Shown here one piece after another: positions 47,700-57,286 of a stretch of DNA of 64,000 bases (positions are counted from its first letter, which is position 1; every line of letters begins with the position of its first letter). The stretch comes from Dermanyssus gallinae (lineage: Eukaryota; Arthropoda; Arachnida; Mesostigmata; Dermanyssidae). The stretch spans positions 310,001 to 374,000 of the forward strand of contig QVRM01002145.1 of NCBI GenBank assembly GCA_003439945.1. Reading direction: 5' to 3'. Made by a program: the position numbers and the translations under genes. A model generated the notes under the pieces. It saw nothing but the letters and a program-made list of their open reading frames with translations. It was not told the origin of the DNA and made no database searches.

Positions 47700-47790
47700 A
47701 AAAATGGCTTAATGTCAAAGCCATTATCTTCTTTTCGACAAGCTGTGAGTTCAAATCATGGACCAGTTACTCTTAAATTGTATTTTATGG
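47700..47790 (+). repeat. Possible tRNA-derived SINE fragment
   Basis: atggcttaatgtcaaagccattat (A-box-like) followed by gtgagttcaaatcatgg (B-box-like), resembling family C in layout but on the + strand. Weak, based on two short motifs only. Confidence 0.25.
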
Positions 47791-48367
47791 TTCCTAGTTG
47801 TGTCATTGAATTCCGGAGTTGACTATAATCAACGCCATGACCGACAAAACGCAACAAAAGTACAGACTTTCCGACAAAGGAGATGGGCATTAATCGCCAT
47901 TCTCCTATATTAAGTTATAATATTATATTATCCGGCTTTTTTTTTGTTTTGAATGTATCCAACAGATGATTTGTGCTCGTTTTTACATACACGAAATATG
48001 TGGTTTCTTTAACTTGCTTCTGGATAACGTTTCTTTAGTGATCAGCGCACAACTAGCATCAATGTCCATGATAGACGCAGTGGTGTACCGCAGCAAGACT
48101 GACGCGCACCCCTATTGTATTGAGGGTATGTCTCCAAAGAAAGGATCGAGCGACACCCACACGGAATAGTAAAAGAGCTTCGAGCACGTGAAGTTTGGAT
48201 TGCCCTCATCAAATCTTGTCATTATTAATTAGGTTGAGTTTTGTTGAAATGATAAATATCGCTTTTGACGATGCAATAGCAGTCAGACTCTATTGGTTAG
48301 ATCCGTTTCATCATAACAATACTAATTATGACAATAGAATAGATTTGCACTCTAAATGTGGCAAATA

Positions 48368-49659
48368 CAGTAGTTCAATAAGTTCTTAGAATGAAAGCCA
48401 AGAATTTTCCAAATCATGTTTTTAAATTTATCTTATTCGATATACACGTACTCCCCGAGATGCTCAATACACTTTTCCCACCAAGATTTCAGAGCTTTTA
48501 TACCTCTTAAGTAGAATTCCGCGTCTTTAGACTGAAAATAGGCATTGACAGCACCCTTAACCTCTTCATTGCTGGAAAAAGGCTTTCCACCGAGACTATT
48601 CTTCAAATGTCCGAAGAGGAAATAATCAGAGGGGGCCAGGTCTGGAGAATAGGAAGGTTGTTCAATAAGTTCGAACCTCAGTTGGGCCAGTTTTGCCGAT
48701 GCTTGCCGGGACTTGTGTGCAGGAGCATTGTCCTGGTGAAACAGGACAACCTTCTTCTGCAAAGCGGGCCGTTTCACGATGAGTTCTTGCTAAAGGCAGT
48801 CTAACAGTCTTGCCTAATATTCTCCTGTGATCGTTTTACCGCTCTCAAGGTAGTCGACCAGCATTATTCTACGTTGGTCTTAAAAAAACTGTAGCCATCA
48901 CCTTTCCGGTCAATGCCGTTGTCCGCACCCTCTTCGCAGGTCCTTCATCAGGTGCACACCATTGGCAAGATGCTTCTTGGGTCTCGGGAGTGTAGTGATG
49001 GACCCAGCTTTCATCGACGGTCATGAATCTGCGCCAAAAATCCGACGGATTGTTCGACATCTTGGCCAAATTTCGCTGTGAAGCGAGAACAGGCGCGTTT
49101 TTTTGGCCTTGGTTGAGCAAATGCGGCAGCCATTTTTCTCTGAGCTCTTTCATCTTCGAGTTTTCGTGCAGGATGAAATGCACACTACCCAAACTGATCC
49201 CCAAGGCCTCCGCTATCTCCCTAATGTTCACTCGCTTATCTGCGGCAACGATTTTCTGCACCTTTTCCACGTTTTCCTAATCAGTTGCCGTTTTTGGGCG
49301 TTTTGAACGTAGTTCATCCCGGTGCTCCTGCGACCTCTTTTTAACTCATTAATCCAGTTGGAAACAGTGGCAAAACATGGCGCAGAGTCACCGTACACTT
49401 CGTCTAACTCAGTTTTCACTTGGGTCGCATTCCAACCTTTGAAATAAAATGCTTGATAACCACTCGAAACTCTTTTTTCTCAATTTTTCAAAATCACGCC
49501 GATACGTTGCACGGGAAAAGCGATCAAACGAAATCGCAACGGCCAATCACCATAATATTTTGACTGCTGGCAGTCGAAAAGTTGCAGTTCCTAATAGCGG
49601 TGGAAGCGCGAAAATTCGAATTCTAAAAAGCTCATTCTAAAAACTTATTGAACTACCTG
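48368..49659 (-). mobile_element. Mariner-type DNA transposon, nearly full length
   Basis: 1,292 bp bounded by TA on both sides (48366-48367, 49660-49661). Terminal inverted repeats match over about 27 bp: left cagtagttcaataagttc.., right (reverse strand) caggtagttcaataagtt... Length, TA target and transposase fit the mariner/Tc1 superfamily. The transposase is split over shifted frames, so this copy cannot move by itself. Confidence 0.92.
48433..49419 (-). pseudogene. Mariner transposase, frameshifted
   Basis: Segments in order: KTELDEVYGDSAPCFATVSNW (49419 down, first helix-turn-helix), KVQKIVAADKRVNIREIAEALGIS (from 49270, second HTH), FMTVDESWVHHYTPET (first catalytic Asp), then from 48777 VLFHQDNAPAH (second Asp) and PYSPDLAPSDYFLF (third Asp). 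The last gap fits the mariner D,D34D layout. The reading frame changes near 49270 and again near 48840-48870. Function when intact: cut-and-paste transposition at TA. Confidence 0.9.
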
Positions 49660-49661
49660 TA

Positions 49662-50001
49662 AATACCGCCGTCTTTTTCCTCCTCTTTACTTCTCGCTAA
49701 TCTCGTCTCGAAAGCGGGACTTCTGAGTCGATCCGTCGTCTTCGTCCACCTTTTCGTCGCCATTGGCTGGACGTGATGTTCGGTGTCAGCAGAAAGCGCC
49801 AAGGAACAGGCATCCTCGTGACGGCTGTCACGTAGCCAATTTTCTGGCGGTTTATTCTCTGCAGCTTGCTCAATTTGACGTCATCTTTGCCGCCGTGGAG
49901 TTCTGGCTTTCTGTCCCTACTCTGATTGTAACATCTCTTTCTGTGTTTGGTTGCTTTGCTTTGCTCACCGGCAGTACAATACCTTTTATCCAAAGTAGTG
50001 A
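49662..50001. other. No gene recognised
   Basis: Between the mariner and the (TAG)n tract. Open on both strands but without recognisable motifs. Confidence 0.4.
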
Positions 50002-50005
50002 TAAC

Positions 50006-50041
<36 letters not shown>

Positions 50042-50052
50042 TGTTGTTGTTG
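50002..50052. repeat. (TAG)n-(TTG)n microsatellite
   Basis: About 12 TAG/AGT units then TTG units, fused directly to an R1-clade fragment on its right. Confidence 0.93.
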
Positions 50053-50405
50053 TGGCGGTAGTGGTGAAAATAAGAGGGGCAACATTGTCCTCTCCAGTAA
50101 AGCCAACATACCTTGGGGTGTTCCTAGATACTGGCATGACAAGCACCCCCCCCCACATACGCACTACACGGCTGCTAAGGCCATTAGACTATAACAGATC
50201 TCTTTAAATTGCTTCCGTGCATACGAGGACCGTACCGGCGGCTCCTGAATAAAACCAAGAGGCGGCCGGGCTTTCAAGATATCAAAAGGGCTAATAGAAC
50301 TGCGGCTACTGTTGCAGGCCAAGTATTAGCCCGGCAAATCCCATATAACTTACGGGTCCTGGAGACCGCAGTCCGTCAAGCAGGCGTCTCTCAGTCTCTC
50401 AGGTA
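50050..50405 (+). pseudogene. R1-clade LINE fragment next to a (TAG)n tract
   Basis: Reads VKIRGATLSSPVKPTYLGVFL with DTGMTSTP, aligning with KYLGVMLDTGLTG of R1-clade RT ends, then LPCIRGPYRRLLNK (compare IMPRVGG..KRRLL) and NRTAATVAGQVLA. A C-run near 50147-50155 marks a frameshift. Confidence 0.6.
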
Positions 50406-51149
50406 GACACTACGACGTTACACAATCAACGTATGGAGCAAATAGTGGGTGAAGGTCAAGACGAGCCAGCCGCACTTCTGGACCCGGCCCATTGTTCCCT
50501 GAAACTTTCTGAAACTTGCAAGCAAAAAATGGCACAGGCCAGGCACTTTTAAACGACATTCTCAAAGCTGGAACGTCAATCAAGACTTCGCCGCGATCAT
50601 CATCGAAGGGAAATACTTGCTCACGCAACCCTAAAGTTAAAGTAGGAGTTTAAGCAATCTTAAAGAATAGTACCAGCCCCTCGCCCCGCCATGAGACTTT
50701 AAGGTGAACGGTTCTTTTGTGGATGTTATGCTGCCAACAGTATCGGCCTCGAATGCCACACCCATCCCAGGTATGTGGATTTTCTCTTGCATGAAAAAAA
50801 TATTTTAAGTAGTTGTAATAAGCACAGTAATTTTTTGTTAGGCTATCATTGAGCTTCGCTTTTCGAACAAACCTCGGTGTTACTTAGCGCAATTAGACAA
50901 TAGAATATTTATTGAGACAAAAAAAACAAATGGCCATGATAATGATAGTCATATGATCATGGTAGTATTAGTTATAACAATAGTTAGTAGCTTAAGGCTC
51001 GTCACGATTCGAGCTCTTGGCTTATACAGACACTCAGTGGTTTCTACTCATAAAATGTGTGCCGTCAAAAACCCGCTGTGTATATATGTATATCATTTGT
51101 GTATCGTTATCATTACTATTACGACGTCTCGTTTCCTGGCAATGCCTAG

Positions 51150-51320
51150 CCGACTAAAAATGTGGCACCGGATAAGGTACATGTAGAGATGTTGCTCGTG
51201 CACATCTGGCTGCTGAATCCGATTTGCGATACCACATTGCATACGTGTCTGGGACAGTGACGTCCCATGCAGGTGTTTTAGTTGCGTTTTTAGGTTCAAC
51301 ATGTCCTACCAGTGGGTAGC
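51150..51320 (-). pseudogene. RLE-type retroelement scrap
   Basis: The - strand reads TPAWDVTVPDTYA, matching the LVWDVTV catalytic block of RLE endonucleases, followed by a decayed AARCARATSLH. A third, distinct RLE-type relic. Confidence 0.5.
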
Positions 51321-52425
51321 CGATGGGTTTCACGGAGTTGCGATTTGATTCGTAATAATAAAATTTAGTTCTATTGAACGTGAAAGACAAAAATGATGTA
51401 CCACTTCATCTCGATTGTGCAAACTTTTTCAATACGACTATTCTTCTCTCGTAAGCTAACGTTAGATGTCATAATAACGAATAGTCGAATTTTCCTTTGA
51501 ACACGCTGACATGTCCTTGCCTTACGGCCAAACAACCGTTCTCTTGGCATTGCATACATTCTCAATTGATATCCGGCTAGTCACACCGGTATATCAAAAA
51601 CTAGTAATTTCATATTGATTTCTAAACAGGACACCCTCTTCCATTGAAAAATGATTTTTAACGAGTTCTATGACTCCTTAAATAAGTGCAAAGAATTTGT
51701 AAAGATTTTGAGAATACACAGGTGTCGCAAACACTATGGTCAATATTTAAGGGGATTGTCAAACCCGTTAAAAACAATAATTTCTGTCAATGGCATGCGG
51801 GATCGGGCTCACCTAGACGCTACCTTCGGAGATCATTGTATTGGCCACAGCGGGCCTATTGCTTGGCCGCCGGGATCGTCCGACCTATGATCTAGAGCTC
51901 ACCAACACATAGCAACTTCACTTGTATTTTGGTTTGGATCTCAACAGTGGCCAATAGAACGACATGAAGAAAGGCATGAGGCGTACATCTTATCAGTGGT
52001 TGTGACAATGCACAGTTTAAGCTATACGCTTGAAGAGATATTGTGCGCGGTCAAAATTGCTGGGGTTTGCTTGACTGGACTATCTATTTACATAGACTGC
52101 ATTCTTTTCTAGGGAGGGGCCAGAAACTAAACTGCTCAATGTATATCCGTCAGTCTAGGTAGTGTAGGATTCAAAATCTAGATTGTATGATGACGGTATG
52201 CCTTTCTGTGGTGTCTGTGTTTGCTAAGATAGAACGTTACTTTAAAATGTTTTTGAAGTGGCAACATTTTCGGCTGAATACCATGTCAATTATTGGTACT
52301 CTTATTGCGTTTATTTTTTCTTTTGAATAAATGTGCCTGCCCCTGTCGCTATGTTGTTTGCCTCTTATGTATATGATATACTCTTCCTGCCTTAAACAAA
52401 TTGTCCCCTCTCTTTTAAGGCCACC
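51321..52425. other. No gene recognised
   Basis: A/T-rich pre-insertion DNA left of the R1-clade element. Confidence 0.5.
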
Positions 52426-52440
52426 GCTTGTGTATAGCCT
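52426..52440. repeat. Target-site duplication, left copy
   Basis: gcttgtgtatagcct; identical to 55767-55781 at the other end of the R1-clade insertion. Confidence 0.92.
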
Positions 52441-52654
52441 ATTTTTTTTTTTCTGGGAGGTTTCGGTAATGCATGATGCACATGCGCCACTAGCAGCCTG
52501 CGTGACTAGTGTGAGACTCGCAAACCCACTAAACCCGGATTCCTCCCCACCCCCCCAGGCTCGGTATTACTTTGGCATTACATCGAAACCGTGGGAGAGG
52601 CGTCTCTGCCGTTCTCCTTCAATCAGCTCTATCCCTGACTATCATCCCGCATGT

Positions 52655-53280
52655 CTACCTGCGGTTGGATAGGGGGATGCCATTTTGTAATCCGTCCTGT
52701 GAGGGTGCGTCGAGACCATGAGGGCCTGGCTGCTCCCCACCCCCTCCCCCCTCCCTCGGCTCCTCGTCTCGACCACTCTCCCGAGAGAACCGCTCAAACC
52801 TCTCCCGCCTGGCCGTTTCCTTGGCTGTCTTGAGTGTCAAAACAGCGTCGAACAAGTTCGTCGCCTCCCTCCATGCCTCCGCCGAAGTCATCATATGGGA
52901 GACCACCTCCTTGATGGGTCGGCCTCTCACAGCGGTTGGTGCTGCGTCCCGTGCTTCCCTGAGGGCATCACACCGCAGAACAGTATGCTCTACGTTGTCC
53001 GTTTCTCCAGAGTCGCACAGTACGCAGATATCGCTGATGGCCTTCTTGATCCTTGACAGGTAGCTCTGGAACTGGCCGTGTCCGGTCAGAACCTGAGTCG
53101 TCCAGTAGGAAAGCTCCCCGTGTCGGCGGTCATACCATGCCCTGAGGTCCGGTATCAGACCCTTGGTCCAGCTCCCTGTGGTCACACCGGGTCTTACCTG
53201 CGCCCATTCCTCATGCCAGGCCGATATGGTGGCACTCCTGGCCCTGGTGAGATCCAGACCTTGATTCGGCCACCGAGGCC
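52655..53280 (-). pseudogene. R1-clade ORF2, C-terminal domain
   Basis: Frame after the deletion: ISAWHEEWAQVRPG.., then LSYWTTQVLTGHGQFQSYL, and CVLCDSGETDNVEHTVLRC, the CCHC-type cysteine-histidine motif typical of the end of R1-clade ORF2. It ends at a true stop at 52655, followed by about 200 bp of 3'UTR and the A-run. Confidence 0.85.
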
Positions 53281-54656
53281 AGGAGCCTTCTTTTCACCTC
53301 AGCCACCCCACCGACCCTAGGCATGATCCGCGCCAGGTTCAGGGAGACCCTTTGGGCCTTTTCGGCCACGTACTTAACGTGTGCCGATCCGGTCAGTCCG
53401 GTGTCTAGCATGACCCCAAGGTACTTTACCTTCTTTCTGATTTCTATCGGGTGGCCCGCCATCACGAGGTTAATGCCGGTCGTCCTCTTTCTGCCTGTTA
53501 GGTACATCGCCTCCGTCTTGTCGGGTGCCAGTTTCAAGTGATGGGACTCCATCCACTCGGACACCATTGACAAGGCCTCATTGGCGGCGCTCTCCAGGGC
53601 TCTTTCGGTCCTGGCCGTTATCATGAGTGTAAGGTCATCGGCGTACGCCAACGTCTCCACCCCATACGGGAGACCTCGGATCTCGAGCACCCCGTCGTAA
53701 GCTATGTTCCAGAGCACGGGTCCTAGAATCGAGCCCTGTGGGACTCCGGCAGTAACCTTGTAGTCCTGCCCCCCTGCAACCAAGCCTCTGTCATCCAGGT
53801 AGGATGAAATCATTCGACGGAGGTAGATGGAAAAGCCCTTCCTCTTCATCGCCTCCACAATTACTTTCCAATTCATTGTGTTGAAGGCATTTTTGACATC
53901 CAGGAGGATCAGGAGCACGAATCCCCTTGTTTTAGGGGTCTTCATAGTCTCCTCACCCGCCCGTTTCAGAACCTTCTTTAGAGCCCCTAATGCGGATCTG
54001 CCCTTCCGGAAGCCGTACTGGGCATCTGATAGGGCGTTCTTTTCCTGAATCTCGTCGTTTAGTCTCTTGACTATAACGTTCTCCAGGAGCTTACCCATGG
54101 CGTCAATGAGGCATATGGGCCGGTAAGCCGAAGGCCCCGTCTTCCTCCCGGGTTTGGGGATTAGAACCAGGCTTGCCCTTTTCCACAGCATCGGGAATCT
54201 CCCCTCTCTCAGAAGCTTGTTGGCAAGGTCTTGGAAGACCTTAGGCCACCTTTTGACCAGTAGCCTCGCTACCTCTGGGGGAATTCCGTCTAGGCCGGGC
54301 GCTTTACCGGTTGCCAACCGATTCCGGGCTTGTTCGACCTCCTCCAGCGTCACCTCCGGAATGTTTTCCGGGGTGACCGAGAACTCCTCGTTTTCTCTCC
54401 GCGGCTGTGCCGGAAAAAGACCGGTTACAGTCTCCCGCAGCACATCCGGGGGGAGTTTCGGGGGAGGTCTCCGGAGTTTGGCCATAACTATTCGGTACGG
54501 CAGGCCCCATACGTCGCTCTCCACCGCGTCTATCAGCTCTTTCTCCGCTCGGGCTTTACTTTTGGCGATGAGTCCTCGGAGTCTCAATCGAGCAGCCTTG
54601 TACTCCGTCAATTGGGATTCAGCTCTTGCGGTCTCTCGCTCCCCGTAAAAACCCAC
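53211..54656 (-). pseudogene. R1-clade ORF2, reverse transcriptase region (481 codons open)
   Basis: Continuous RT: TGKAPGLDGIPPE (about 117-128), LIPKPGR and YRPICLID (165-185), QYGFRKGRSALGA (213-225), LLDVKNAFNT (251-260), GVPQGSILGPVLWN (304-317), AYADDLTL (337-344) and KVKYLGVMLDTGLTG. All catalytic Asp residues are present. After LLASVAES the sequence jumps to SGSHQGQ.. in this frame, while the neighbouring frame reads DLTRARSATISAWHEEWAQV. An internal deletion has therefore removed the segment that normally follows. Confidence 0.9.
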
Positions 54657-54706
54657 CCGTCGTTTTCTTTGCGTTAACCAGCTGCGTGTTCTCGTGAAAT
54701 TCCTAT

Positions 54707-55595
54707 TTAGCCTAATGCAAGCCCTGCGGGCAGCTGCGATCCCTTCGTTCCACCATTAGGAGGGTGGCGGCTCCCATGGTGTTGTGAGGGAGCAGCTTTC
54801 TCGCATGCTGTAGAGAGTATGCTAATTATTTGATATTCATCCCCCACCGTGTCTCCCAGTTGTTTGCAACCCTCGTCTATTTCAGCCACTAGAATCTTGG
54901 CGTCAAGTTTCCGCATCTGCCATCTCTTACTAGGGGGCGGGGCGAGGGCCACCTCGGGGGTACTGATGGTGAAACAGATGTATCTGTGGTCACTCATGGT
55001 CTCCTCCGTCTCCCTCACCCTCCACTCTACCACCAGTGGAAAGGCCGCCTCATTGACCATTGTTAGGTCAATGAAGGCCGTCTGGCTCCCTCTGGAAAAG
55101 GTGGGGACCCTTCCGTCATTAAGAACCATTAGACTTTTTTCAGCCATCCACTCCTGTAGAGTTTGGGCCCGTCTAGTTATGGTTCGGCTACCCCATGCTA
55201 TGCTGGCTGCGTTAAAATCCCCGGTGATCACTACCCTCTTACCTGCATGTGCCCCCGCGCTCTGGGCAAGTTCCTCGAGAAATTCCTCGAATTCCTCCTC
55301 CTCCCTGTTGGGAGAGAAGTAGCAGCTATAGATGACCCCTACCCGGTCAATCTCCAGCCAGGAGAACCCCCTCCCCGTCCCCCCCGCCCCTAATCGCGAG
55401 GTTTCTCTCGGAACCCGTCCACCAGATTGCGGTATCCGCCTCTGCGTCAGATACCCAGTCTGCCTTCCGCTTGGTGATCGCTATGTTTGGCTCGGAAAGC
55501 AGGCAGAGGCCTATGGACTCTCTGCGTACTATCTCATCGAGCATGTCATGCGCCGCCCTGCAGCGGTTAAGGTTTACCTGAAGTATCTTTAACAT
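54707..55595 (-). pseudogene. R1-clade ORF2, APE-type endonuclease region (frameshifted)
   Basis: Starts MLKILQVNLNRCRAAHDMLDE with LLSEPNIAI (catalytic Glu), the usual opening of R1-clade endonucleases. The frame breaks near 55370-55385 within a G-rich run and resumes in another frame as WLEIDRVGVIYSCYFSP, VITGDFNAASIAWGS (GDFNA motif), FIDLTM and MSDHRYI (SDH catalytic His). A second disruption near 54760-54790 leaves WWNEGIAAARRACIR after a stop in the alternative frame. Function when intact: nicking target DNA to prime reverse transcription. Confidence 0.85.
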
Positions 55596-55765
55596 TGGTC
55601 GGATAAAGGGCCCCTACCTACTAAGTTCCAATCACCCTTTCCGTCCTCTGCTGGGATAACGGTTTTCTTCTTATTTTTAGCCCCCTTGTCTTTATTCCCC
55701 TTTTTATTGCTCTTCTTGGTTATTTGGGCTTCTACTTGGGTCTCCTTGCCATCTACCTGTCCCTT
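55589..55765 (-). pseudogene. 3' fragment of R1-clade ORF1
   Basis: Fifty-eight open codons plus stop from the element's truncated 5' end: very Lys-rich (runs such as KKSNKKGNKDKGAKNKKK) then VIPAEDGKGDWNLVGRGP to TAA at 55591-55589. The stop overlaps the ORF2 start in the string ATGTTAA, an overlap suited to reinitiation. Known: ORF1 of such elements encodes a nucleic-acid-binding, gag-like protein; only its basic tail is left here. Confidence 0.6.
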
Positions 55766-55766
55766 G

Positions 55767-55781
55767 GCTTGTGTATAGCCT
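55767..55781. repeat. Target-site duplication, right copy
   Basis: Second copy of the 15-bp duplication; it marks the 5' truncation point of the element. Confidence 0.92.
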
Positions 55782-56658
55782 CGATTGCTATACGAAGTAT
55801 AACTGCATCCTTAGGTACCTAGTTATCGTGGATGCCGAACGCTAATGAGACGAGGCAGGGGAAATAGCAAGAAGAGCCAGCAGCGAGCTTACCACTTGCT
55901 GCTATAATATTTTGAATAAATCAGCGAAAACAGAACATGCTTTACGGCTAAAGCCGCCGACTAATAATCTCGATACAAAACAATAAGAGATGCCTGCGGG
56001 AGGCAATTTAAGCCCTCGCAGTTACACAGAAACGAAAGAGTACGACGACGTACAAGCCGTAGATTGATAGAGACTACAAGGTTCCAACTAATTACGTGTT
56101 ATCATCGATATCGAGCCCAAGGAGAATTAGCACAGTTAGCATCACGAACTTCGACCTAGGAATTTCAGCTACGAGACAAAAGACCGCTATGCACCCAGAT
56201 AGCTCACTGCTGCGTAAACGAATTTAGCAAGAGTGAAAACAGAATATTTGCTTGAAAAGATAGTGTTTTGACATCGTTCACTAACCAATTTAACTGTGGA
56301 ACGATACATGGCCATAAATGGCACTGTGTTTTGTACGTACGTGTAATGGTAGCGGCCGTGAGGGACGCGACAAATCTTTGTGTGCATAAATCTTGTCGTG
56401 CATATGTCGGTAGGCCAGAATCAAGGAAAGGAGATAAAAACTGCATCACCCACAAGCATTCACATATACGGGGACTACATGGGTGATGACCCAAGTCATC
56501 TGTACATCACGCATCTGTACCAATCATATTGTGGTGAATAAATGTAAATGTACAATACGTTTGTCGATATAGGTATATCAAATTACGTATATATATATAT
56601 ATATATATATATTTACAATTTGAATATTTATTTTATTGCTTATATGTAATGTGCACTC

Positions 56659-56714
<56 letters not shown>

Positions 56715-57164
56715 AAGTGCAATTGAATTAAATCAAATAAAATATAAAAATCTACGTGTGCCGACACAGGAATATATATATATATATATATTATATGAAG
56801 GAAGAGAGATGCGTAGTGTACTGTCGTTGCAGAGTGCTCCTAAGTGATAGGTACCTTTATCACGGACGCCGACGACTTGGAGCTTGCTTACTATGTATCA
56901 GCTGACAGCCCGCGCCGTGCATGACCACCACGGTCAACAGGAACCGCGCGCCATCCTCACCACAGCTACGACCATTCATTAGAGAGGAGAGACTGGCCGT
57001 CCGTCCGTCTGTCTGTGTACGCACGCGACTGTGGCTTATGAGTCGCGTCGGTTTCAGTTTATTTGCTCAGATCCGAATCCACTCATCTTTATCATCAGCA
57101 GCAGGAGCTGCTGATGACTAACCGTGAACACTATAGAGCTACTTCGGAGGCCGCCTTTTGATAA
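55782..57164. other. No gene recognised; TA repeats then GC-richer DNA
   Basis: (TA)n cluster at 56588-56791, then a GC-richer stretch from 56830 leading into the ACGT cluster. Confidence 0.45.
56588..56791. repeat. Cluster of three (TA)n microsatellites
   Basis: 56588-56611, 56661-56711 and 56771-56791 within 200 bp. Confidence 0.92.
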
Positions 57165-57203
57165 TGACGTCAAATGACGTCGACAACGACGTGGCGACGT
57201 CAA
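57165..57203. promoter_or_regulatory. Cluster of CRE-like ACGT sites
   Basis: Contains a perfect CRE palindrome TGACGTCA (57165-57172), tgacgtcg directly after (57175-57182), an acgacgtgg site, and gacgtcaa (57196-57203): four ACGT cores in about 40 bases, within a GC-richer stretch (56830-57230). Known: CREB/ATF and related bZIP factors bind such sites. Confidence 0.4.
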
Positions 57204-57238
57204 TAAGATGAACAAAGAGGTCTTCCGCCATAATTGGA

Positions 57239-57247
57239 CATATATAT

Positions 57248-57283
<36 letters not shown>
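57239..57283. repeat. (TA)n microsatellite
   Basis: About 44 bp with one CAC interruption, 35 bp right of the ACGT cluster. Confidence 0.92.

Positions 57284-57286
<3 letters not shown>

Larger units (their letters stand above)
52441..55766 (-). mobile_element. R1-clade non-LTR retrotransposon with perfect TSD
   Basis: 3,326 bp flanked by a perfect 15-bp direct repeat gcttgtgtatagcct (52426-52440 and 55767-55781). The - strand element starts inside ORF1 (5' truncated), continues through ORF2 (endonuclease, RT, C-terminal domain) and ends in a 12-base A-run (T on +). The 3' end matches 23579-24065 with only three differences over about 450 bp, so the family moved recently. Three copies with unrelated target sites argue against the strict site-specificity of classic R1 elements. 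Confidence 0.93.

Noticed and set aside
54154..54677. Long + strand frames opposite the R1-clade RT
   Set aside because: Antisense shadows of a GC-biased coding strand with no motifs of their own.
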